A stretch of DNA of 10,281 nt from JADFOB01 sp964651325 (GTDB lineage: Bacteria; Planctomycetota; Phycisphaerae; UBA1845), in NCBI GenBank assembly GCA_964651325.1, contig CAZYXP010000139.1:1-10281 (forward strand), in the 5' to 3' direction. This document shows, piece after piece, positions 4,879 to 10,281 of this stretch. The translations under genes and the position numbers were made by a program. Under the pieces are notes generated by a model. The model worked only from the letters and a program-made list of their open reading frames with translations. It did no database searches and had not been told where the DNA came from. Positions within the stretch are counted from its first letter, which is position 1, and every line of letters begins with the position of its first letter.

Positions 4879-6747
4879 ATGAACATGCAATTCTCGGTGG
4901 GAGCTGGCGGACGACGCCGGCGAGGCGTAGTGGCCGTCCAAGTGGCGGCCTTGCTGGTCGTGTTGCTGGGTTTTGCGGCACTGACCGTGGACGTAGGCGT
5001 GATGTACAACACGAAGGCGGACATTCAGCGGACGGCGGATGCCGCATCGCTGGCGGCCGCGGCCATGTTGGCCATGCCCGACTCTGCGGACCCGCTGCAA
5101 TCGGCCGTCTCAGCGGCCGTGGAGTACACCCAGTCCAACCATGTGTTCGGGCGAACGCTAACGCTGGACGGCTCGGACGTCCAATTCGGTCGCGCCTCGT
5201 TCAATGAGGCCAGTGGCTCGTTCGATTTCTTGGCGACCGACGTCTTGCCCGATGCGGTCAGAGTTCGGGTTCGACAAACCTCCGACTCGGCCAACGGGGC
5301 GTTGCCGCTCTACTTCGCCCGCGTGTTCGGGATGGCCAATGTGAATCTTGAGGCCAGCGCGGTGGCGATCATGATACCGCGTGACATCGCCGTCGTGGCG
5401 GACCTTTCGGCCTCTCACAACGATGACAGCGAACTCTATCGGCTTGGGCAGGTCGATCTGAATCTGCGCGACGTTTGGTCTGGCGTTCCGGTGAACCGGG
5501 GCGTCAACGGCGTGGGCGACGGGATCAATCCTCCGCCTCCGGGTGATGCGGCCAACCCAGCGCCGCCTCCGACGTTTGGGGCGGTCCACGCCGGTGACGG
5601 TGGTGCGGATCCCGGTACGGCGCCGACCGGCGGTCAAACGGGCCCGACGTTTGGGCAAATGTATTACTGGGGTGATACGCTCGACGCCAACTACGTCATC
5701 GAAGATGACCCGGGTTTGCTGTATCTGCCGCGGTATCAGAATTGGACCAACGCCGACCTCACGCAGATGTATCAGACGATCGGGTATTCGAACGATGAGA
5801 TTAACGGCCTGTTGTCGGCTGATGGGGATGGGCACGGTCGCTCTTCGGGCCATTGGGTGAACCGGGTAGCGGTGGCCATGGGGTTGGCGCGATGGGACAG
5901 CGGCATCCCCGGCGGGCTCTGGGAAAACCTTCCTCCGGATCAGGTCCAAAACGGCAATGGCAACGGGAAGCTCGGAGGCGGCGAGATGACGTGGTTGGTG
6001 GACTATCCCTTCAATGTTTCGTCTTGGCCGGATTATATTTACAACTACATGCGTTATAGCGGCACGCGCATGGCTGCCGCTCATCCTGAGTTTCGGTATC
6101 GCTTTGGTCTTAAGACGTTCTTCAATTTTCTCATGGAACGCCGATTCCGCCACAGCGAGACGCCGGACCTGGCGACCACACCGCATCAACCGATGCGCGC
6201 GGTGCAAGATGCGGTCACGTTTATGGCCGATCATGTCACGCAATTGGGAACCAGCGATCAGTTGTCGCTGGAGGTTTATGGGACGGACGGTCGCCATGAG
6301 GTCGATTTGACGCAGGATTATTTGCAGGTGTCGGATCGTTTGAACGCGATGCAGGCGGGTCACTACAACGGATGGACGAATATGGGGGGTGGCCTGCAAC
6401 GGGCGATCGAGGAACTCTCGAGTGCTCGGGCTCGACCCGCGTCCGTAAAGATGATTATTCTGCTTACGGACGGAAATGCCAATGTGGACGAAGCGGGAAA
6501 CCCCGGTAATACCGCGGCGGGCGCGGCCTGGGCGTTGAATCGGGCGAACGCGGCAGCGGAGTTGGGCATCCGCATCTTCGCGGTGAGTGTTGGGTCTGGG
6601 TCTAATCAGAGCCTCATGGAAGAAATTGCCGATATAGGCCAAGGGGAGCACTTCCACGCGGAGGGTTCCGTCGAAGAATACAGTGCTCAGCTATCGGATA
6701 TTTTCTGGCGGTTGGGCGGTATTCGGCCGGTGCAGTTGGTTCAATAG
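4879..6747 (+). CDS. tadG: TadG-like pilus protein with split VWA domain
   Basis: A 622-residue protein. An RRRR cluster (12-15) precedes a membrane segment (about 17-37), then the Tad/TadG N-terminal motif with DVGVMYNTKADIQRTADAAS (38-57). A VWA domain follows. Its metal-site (MIDAS) residues are DLSAS (175-179), T500 in GWTNMGGG, and D531 in LLTDG. DLSAS and T500 are about 325 residues apart, far more than a normal VWA, so roughly 250 residues (about 185-438) are inserted. The insert has a Pro/Gly-rich linker (215-258), a DGDGHG stretch (315-320) and an EF-hand-like loop NGNGNGKLGGGE (358-369). The domain ends with IRIFAVSVGSG and EYSAQLSDIF. TadG-type proteins are minor pseudopilin-like parts of the machine; a VWA here suggests cation-dependent adhesion or surface exposure, which is inference. 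Confidence 0.85.
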   Translation: MNMQFSVGAGGRRRRGVVAVQVAALLVVLLGFAALTVDVGVMYNTKADIQRTADAASLAAAAMLAMPDSADPLQSAVSAAVEYTQSNHVFGRTLTLDGSDVQFGRASFNEASGSFDFLATDVLPDAVRVRVRQTSDSANGALPLYFARVFGMANVNLEASAVAIMIPRDIAVVADLSASHNDDSELYRLGQVDLNLRDVWSGVPVNRGVNGVGDGINPPPPGDAANPAPPPTFGAVHAGDGGADPGTAPTGGQTGPTFGQMYYWGDTLDANYVIEDDPGLLYLPRYQNWTNADLTQMYQTIGYSNDEINGLLSADGDGHGRSSGHWVNRVAVAMGLARWDSGIPGGLWENLPPDQVQNGNGNGKLGGGEMTWLVDYPFNVSSWPDYIYNYMRYSGTRMAAAHPEFRYRFGLKTFFNFLMERRFRHSETPDLATTPHQPMRAVQDAVTFMADHVTQLGTSDQLSLEVYGTDGRHEVDLTQDYLQVSDRLNAMQAGHYNGWTNMGGGLQRAIEELSSARARPASVKMIILLTDGNANVDEAGNPGNTAAGAAWALNRANAAAELGIRIFAVSVGSGSNQSLMEEIADIGQGEHFHAEGSVEEYSAQLSDIFWRLGGIRPVQLVQ

Positions 6748-6750
6748 GTT

Positions 6751-6777
6751 CGTCCGTGTAGCCAAGCGCTCCGGACG
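6751..6777 (+). other. Hairpin just after the TadG/VWA gene
   Basis: CGTCCG (6751-6756) pairs with CGGACG (6772-6777) around a 15-base loop, four bases after the stop. A competing AGCC/GGCT pairing (6760-6763 with 6778-6781) exists. A run of four Ts follows at about 6788, too far away and too short for a standard terminator. Confidence 0.35.
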
Positions 6778-6807
6778 GGCTGAGGTCTTTTGTTCCGAAC
6801 GGGCGCG

Positions 6808-6829
6808 ACCACACGGCCCACCGTGTGGT
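6808..6829 (+). other. Perfect tetraloop hairpin in the tadG-cpaE gap
   Basis: ACCACACGG (6808-6816) pairs perfectly with CCGTGTGGT (6821-6829) around the loop CCCA. It ends 25 bases before the cpaE ribosome binding site (6855-6859) and has no T-run. Its position suits a 5' leader element for cpaE or an intercistronic stability or processing signal. Confidence 0.6.
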
Positions 6830-6854
6830 GCGTCCGCTTGGGCGGTAGGGCAAT

Positions 6855-6859
6855 AAGGA
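6855..6859 (+). promoter_or_regulatory. Ribosome binding site deciding the cpaE start
   Basis: AAGGA lies five bases before ATG 6865. The frame is open back to TTG 6790, but that start would read through the perfect hairpin at 6808-6829 and add 25 residues with no family resemblance. ATG 6865 is preferred. Confidence 0.6.
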
Positions 6860-6864
6860 CGTCC

Positions 6865-8052
6865 ATGGGGCGAGACATACGCTTTCTAGTATTTAATACT
6901 GAGGGAGACTATTCCAAGGAACTGCGCGCAAGCCTGCTGGCTTCGAAGCGGATTCGGATTGTCGCCGAGGTGGATGAGCCTGCCCTGTTGTCTCAGACGG
7001 TGGGGCAGTTTCACGTTGCCGGCGTGCTGGTGAACTTGGATCCTGAGCCGGATGTCGTGCTTCCCACGATCGCTGAGATCGCAGCGCAGCATCCCGAGGT
7101 TGCCATTCTGGCGACGTCCTCGTCAACGGACGGACCGCTGATCCTCAAAGCGATGCGGCTGGGGGCGACACAGTTTCTGCCCAAGCCCATGGAGGACGAG
7201 GCGCTCTTTGAGGCCATCGACAAAATACTCAGCCAACAGGCCGAGTCGGTGGTGGAGGGGAAGCTGATCACGGTTACGGGAGCGGCGGGCGGCGTGGGGG
7301 CTACCTTGTTCGCTACGAATCTGGCGGTTGAGTTGGCGTCGATGGCCGAGGGCGATGTGGTCGTGGTGGATTTGGACTACCGGTTTGGTCAGGTCGCGAC
7401 GTTCATGGATATTGATCCAACGTTTACGCTCGCCGACTTGTGTGAATCTCCGGAACAACTGGAAGCGCAAGTGTTGGATCGGGCATTGATCAAACATGCC
7501 ACAGGCGTGCGTGTGCTAAGCCGTCCGACCAGCTTGGCGGAAGCGGACACCATGACGGCGGCTTCGTGTGTCGGCTTGTTATCGACCTTGATCCGCCACG
7601 CCGAGTATGTGATCGTGGATGGTCCGAACCGGTCGGACATTCGAGCCAAATCAGTCATTGATCTTTCCGACACAAATTTGCTCGTCGTACAACTGCTCGT
7701 CCCCTGCATTCGCAACGCGATGCGTTTCCTGGGTGAGGTTCGAGACAGTGAAGGCGTGGGCGAAAAGACGGTGCTTGTTTCCAATCGCGTGGGTCGAAAT
7801 TCGGCGGACGTTTCGATCGAGGACGCGACCAAGACGTTAAACATCGAAGCCTTTGCGTCCATACCGGACGATTGGCAGACGGTAAGCGGGTCCATCAATC
7901 TTGGGGAACCGTTGCAGACCTTTGCTCCAAAAAGCAAGGTAAGAACGGCCATTGAGGACATCGCGCGTCGGCTCCACCAGCCGCCAGAGGAGGACGCCGA
8001 CGAAAGCCAGGCGGGTAAGCCGGGATTGATCGGGCGGATCTTTGCGCATTAG
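6865..8052 (+). CDS. cpaE: CpaE/TadZ pilus-localising ATPase-like protein
   Basis: A 395-residue cytoplasmic protein of the MinD/ParA superfamily, which in Tad systems marks the pole or site of pilus assembly. Residues 1-125 form an atypical receiver-like domain: D59 sits at the end of the strand GVLVNLD, and K107 is in FLPKP. The usual acidic pair at the end of strand 1 is missing (FNTEGD), so phosphorylation is doubtful. Residues about 133-370 are the ATPase fold. The P-loop reads GAAGGVGAT (139-147), lacking both lysines of the deviant Walker A motif, a variation known in the TadZ/CpaE family. VVVVDLDY (165-172) and YVIVDGPN supply the other nucleotide-site strands. The C-terminus is acidic and ends GLIGRIFAH, a possible amphipathic contact. 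cpaF begins 93 bases downstream. Confidence 0.9.
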   Translation: MGRDIRFLVFNTEGDYSKELRASLLASKRIRIVAEVDEPALLSQTVGQFHVAGVLVNLDPEPDVVLPTIAEIAAQHPEVAILATSSSTDGPLILKAMRLGATQFLPKPMEDEALFEAIDKILSQQAESVVEGKLITVTGAAGGVGATLFATNLAVELASMAEGDVVVVDLDYRFGQVATFMDIDPTFTLADLCESPEQLEAQVLDRALIKHATGVRVLSRPTSLAEADTMTAASCVGLLSTLIRHAEYVIVDGPNRSDIRAKSVIDLSDTNLLVVQLLVPCIRNAMRFLGEVRDSEGVGEKTVLVSNRVGRNSADVSIEDATKTLNIEAFASIPDDWQTVSGSINLGEPLQTFAPKSKVRTAIEDIARRLHQPPEEDADESQAGKPGLIGRIFAH

Positions 8053-8065
8053 TTCGAGGGGTGTC

Positions 8066-8084
8066 GGCCGGACTGCGCCCGGCC
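8066..8084 (+). other. Hairpin after cpaE (first)
   Basis: GGCCGG (8066-8071) pairs with CCGGCC (8079-8084) around a seven-base loop, 13 bases after the cpaE stop. No T-run follows. It is short, but its position matches the hairpins after cpaC and tadG. Confidence 0.4.
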
Positions 8085-8096
8085 ATCGTGACGACG

Positions 8097-8111
8097 CTCG
8101 GATGCGCCGAG
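8097..8111 (+). other. Hairpin after cpaE (second)
   Basis: CTCGG (8097-8101) pairs with CCGAG (8107-8111) around a five-base loop, 12 bases after the previous hairpin. It repeats the two-hairpin layout seen after cpaC. A five-pair stem is weak evidence alone. Confidence 0.3.
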
Positions 8112-8145
8112 GCCTTGGGGAATTCAGAGGGGCATAGTCGATACC

Positions 8146-9594
8146 ATGTTTGCAAAACGACTCTCAGGAACTGCAACGCCTGCCAAGCCGCCGAAGGCGG
8201 CTCGGGGGGGGGCTTCGCCAAAGGCCGGCGCCGGGGCATCGGCGACAGCCGCACCTGTAAAGAAGAACGCCGCGGCGAAGTCCGGTAAGAACAAAGTTTC
8301 TGATGAGAAGATCGAGCAGACCAATGCACTGAAAATGCGCCTGCACCGCAAGCTGATCGACAAACTCGATCTGACGCGGATGGTCGGCGACGAGGAGACG
8401 CTGCGCGAACAGGTGCGGGAAATCGTCGCACAGCTTACCGATCAGGAGAACACGCTGCTGAGCTTTCATGAGCGGCAGCGGCTGATCGAGGAGGTGCTCG
8501 ACGAGACGTTCGGGTTGGGGCCGCTCGAGGTGATTCTATCGGACGGAACGATCAGCGATATTCTGGTCAATGGTCCCAAACAGGTGTTCGTGGAACGCGA
8601 GGGGAAACTGGTTTTGACCGAAGTGCAGTTTCGTGACAACGCCCACCTGATGCACGTGATTGACAAGATCGTCAGCGCGGTTGGTCGGCGCTGTGATGAG
8701 ACCTGTCCGTTGGTTGATGCCCGACTGGCCGATGGAAGTCGTGTGAACGCGGTGATTCCGCCGCTGGCCATTGACGGGCCCAGTATGTCGATCCGGCGCT
8801 TTGGCTCGGACCCGCTGACCTGGGATGACTACATCAATTTCCAGTCTTGCACACCCGAAATGCGAGATTTTCTGCATGCTTGCGTCTATGCGCATCTGAA
8901 CATTCTGGTCATCGGCGGAACGGGATCGGGCAAGACGACCCTGCTGAACAACCTTTCCAGTTTCATTCCGGAATCAGATCGAATTGTTACGATCGAAGAT
9001 GCGGCGGAGCTTCAACTGCGGCAGCCGCATGTGGTTCGCCTGGAAACGCGTCCGGCCAACATTGAAGGCAAGGGGCAGATCACGATTCGCAACCTGCTGA
9101 TCAATAGTTTGCGTATGCGCCCGGATCGAATCGTCGTCGGTGAGTGTCGCGGGGCGGAAACGCTGGACATGCTGCAGGCCATGAACACGGGGCATGACGG
9201 ATCGCTGACGACCCTTCACGCCAACAGCACGCGCGACACCGTGGCCAGGGTGGAAACGATGGTGATGATGGCCGGATTCGATCTTCCGGTGCGGGCCATT
9301 CGCCAACAATTCGCCTCCGCGATCAACCTGATTATCAGTGCGCAGCGCCTGACCGGCGGACCGCGCAAGATCGTAAGCGTGACGGAAGTCACGGGGATGG
9401 AGGGCGAAACCATCACGATGCAGGACATCTTTGGTTTTGAGCAGAAGGGCATTAGCACCGAGGGGAAGGCTTTTGGTCAGTTTGTGGCGACCGGGATTCG
9501 ACCCTCATTTATCGATCGGCTGACTTCGTGCGGATGCAAGATTGATCCGGATATGTTTACCCGCAAAGTGTTGATGACGGATACCGGTGAGTAG
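8146..9594 (+). CDS. cpaF: CpaF/TadA secretion ATPase
   Basis: A 482-residue member of the type II/IV secretion ATPase (VirB11/TadA) family, the hexameric motor that drives Flp pilus polymerisation at the inner membrane. Residues 1-50 are an Ala/Lys/Pro/Gly-rich, probably disordered extension. Residues about 55-235 form the N-terminal domain (GLGPLEVILSDGTISDILVN, FVEREGKL, RLADGSRVNAVIPPLA). The motor motifs are all intact: Walker A GGTGSGKTT (257-265, K263), Asp box IVTIEDAAEL (280-289), Walker B region DRIVVGECRGAE (327-338, E333), and His box GHDGSLTTLHANS (349-361). The ribosome binding site is poor (GAGGGG at 8127-8132, 13 bases before the ATG), but no other start exists in the frame nearby. 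tadB starts 25 bases after the stop. Confidence 0.97.
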   Translation: MFAKRLSGTATPAKPPKAARGGASPKAGAGASATAAPVKKNAAAKSGKNKVSDEKIEQTNALKMRLHRKLIDKLDLTRMVGDEETLREQVREIVAQLTDQENTLLSFHERQRLIEEVLDETFGLGPLEVILSDGTISDILVNGPKQVFVEREGKLVLTEVQFRDNAHLMHVIDKIVSAVGRRCDETCPLVDARLADGSRVNAVIPPLAIDGPSMSIRRFGSDPLTWDDYINFQSCTPEMRDFLHACVYAHLNILVIGGTGSGKTTLLNNLSSFIPESDRIVTIEDAAELQLRQPHVVRLETRPANIEGKGQITIRNLLINSLRMRPDRIVVGECRGAETLDMLQAMNTGHDGSLTTLHANSTRDTVARVETMVMMAGFDLPVRAIRQQFASAINLIISAQRLTGGPRKIVSVTEVTGMEGETITMQDIFGFEQKGISTEGKAFGQFVATGIRPSFIDRLTSCGCKIDPDMFTRKVLMTDTGE

Positions 9595-9604
9595 TCCGTT
9601 GGGT

Positions 9605-9610
9605 GGAGAG
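9605..9610 (+). promoter_or_regulatory. Ribosome binding site of tadB
   Basis: GGAGAG lies nine bases before ATG 9620. It confirms the start of the gene that leaves the window at its right edge. Confidence 0.6.
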
Positions 9611-9619
9611 CTTTCTACG

Positions 9620-10281
9620 ATGTTACCAGAGTTGCTAACGCAAGGGCTCGCGCAATCCCAGGTGGCGGTCTACATCCTTCCCGTCGTGGGGTCGATGCTC
9701 TTGGCCTACGGGATTTTTCAGGCCATTTCGGATTCGCAATCCGCCCGGAAACGGAAGATCACGGACCGGCTGCAGGGCCATCGTACGCAGACCAAGAAGG
9801 GGACCGACATAACGCGTCGCGGCGCGTTCGGCGAGAATCGGAGCTTTGCCGATAGCGTGGTCGGAAAGTTCAAGTTTATTCCCAAGCTGCAGACGGCGTT
9901 GGACCAGGCAGATATGGATTGGTCCGCCTCACAGGTCATGCTCAATCTCACCGGGGCGTCGGTCGTCTTGACGGTGGTGCTGTTCATTTTTCATGTATTT
10001 TACGCCGTGGCCGTTATGTGTGGGGCCGCCGTGCTGGTGCTTCCGCTTATTTGGATCAACTTCAAACGCGTTCGGCGGATGTCCAAGCTCGAGAATCAAC
10101 TGCCGGACGTCTTTGAGATGATGGGCCAGGCGCTGCGGGCAGGCCACTCGTTGGCCGGTGCGATTCAGGTGGTCTACGAGCAATTGCCGCCTCCGATCGC
10201 GAAGGAGTTTGCGCGGGTTTACCACGAGCAGAACCTCGGCATCAAGATCGAGGAGGCGTTGGAAGCCATGGCCAATCGGGT
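9620..10281 (+). CDS. tadB: TadB inner-membrane platform protein (partial, 3' end missing)
   Basis: The first 220 residues of a gene that runs off the right edge. TadB, normally paired with TadC, forms the inner-membrane platform on which CpaF acts. A membrane segment (about 16-35, VYILPVVGSMLLAYGIFQAI) is followed by a basic cytoplasmic stretch (RKRKITDRL) and a region typical of TadB (KLQTALDQADMDWSASQ). Two hydrophobic segments come next (about 106-146). From residue 157 the T2SSF domain begins: LENQLPDVFEMMGQALRAGH, then SLAGAIQVV, PIAKEF and the NLGIKIEEALEAMANR stretch. The frame stays open to base 10281, so the C-terminal membrane segments are simply outside the window. tadC would be expected next. 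Confidence 0.93.
   Translation, partial: MLPELLTQGLAQSQVAVYILPVVGSMLLAYGIFQAISDSQSARKRKITDRLQGHRTQTKKGTDITRRGAFGENRSFADSVVGKFKFIPKLQTALDQADMDWSASQVMLNLTGASVVLTVVLFIFHVFYAVAVMCGAAVLVLPLIWINFKRVRRMSKLENQLPDVFEMMGQALRAGHSLAGAIQVVYEQLPPPIAKEFARVYHEQNLGIKIEEALEAMANR

Noticed and set aside
4413..5207. A 264-codon open frame on the + strand starting 13 bases after cpaC
   Set aside because: It is rich in His, Arg, Trp and Gly with no family pattern, reads through both perfect hairpins, and its last 330 bases overlap the well-supported TadG/VWA gene in another frame.
5158..6657. A 499-codon open frame on the minus strand
   Set aside because: It lies wholly antisense to the TadG/VWA gene, is loaded with Arg, His and Ile as expected of a shadow in GC-rich coding DNA, and has no recognisable motif.
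1..10281. CRISPR arrays, tRNA or rRNA genes, insertion sequences and phage genes
   Set aside because: No regularly spaced repeats, cloverleaf-like segments, transposase frames or terminal inverted repeats were seen; the window is a continuous pilus operon.

Overview
The window is one strand-uniform stretch of a Tad (tight adherence, type IVc/Flp pilus) assembly locus; every supported gene is on the + strand. The order is prepilin peptidase (TadV/CpaA type), TadE-like pseudopilin, CpaB/RcpC, CpaC/RcpA secretin, a TadG-like protein carrying a von Willebrand A (VWA) domain, CpaE/TadZ, CpaF/TadA ATPase, and TadB, which runs off the right edge. The first 21 bases look like the end of another gene, plausibly the Flp pilin expected there, but too little is visible to prove it.

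The secretin implies a diderm host. The high-GC DNA, this gene order and the large TadG-like protein with a split VWA domain suggest a member of the Planctomycetota or a related uncultured lineage. That placement is inference from gene style; no marker gene is present.

Layout: 1-258 is a leader with a hairpin, a convincing intrinsic terminator/attenuator (160-201) and a small hairpin next to the first ribosome binding site. 259-1269 holds the peptidase and TadE genes, 3 bases apart. 1270-1758 is a non-coding gap. 1759-4400 holds cpaB and cpaC, 14 bases apart. 4401-4878 is a second gap of similar size that opens with two perfect 10-bp hairpins. 4879-6747 is the TadG/VWA gene, 6865-8052 cpaE, 8146-9594 cpaF, and 9620 onward tadB. 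Hairpins without a T-run recur in the gaps after cpaC, tadG and cpaE.

How it works together: the peptidase matures Flp pilin and TadE-like pseudopilins. CpaF powers polymerisation on the inner-membrane TadB (and presumably TadC) platform. CpaE/TadZ positions the machine. CpaB and the CpaC secretin form the periplasmic and outer-membrane channel. The TadG/VWA protein is probably a surface-exposed or tip-associated component. No wholly new system is evident. The most interesting points are the VWA insertion with an EF-hand-like loop, the terminator at the head of the assembly genes, and the recurrent intercistronic hairpins.
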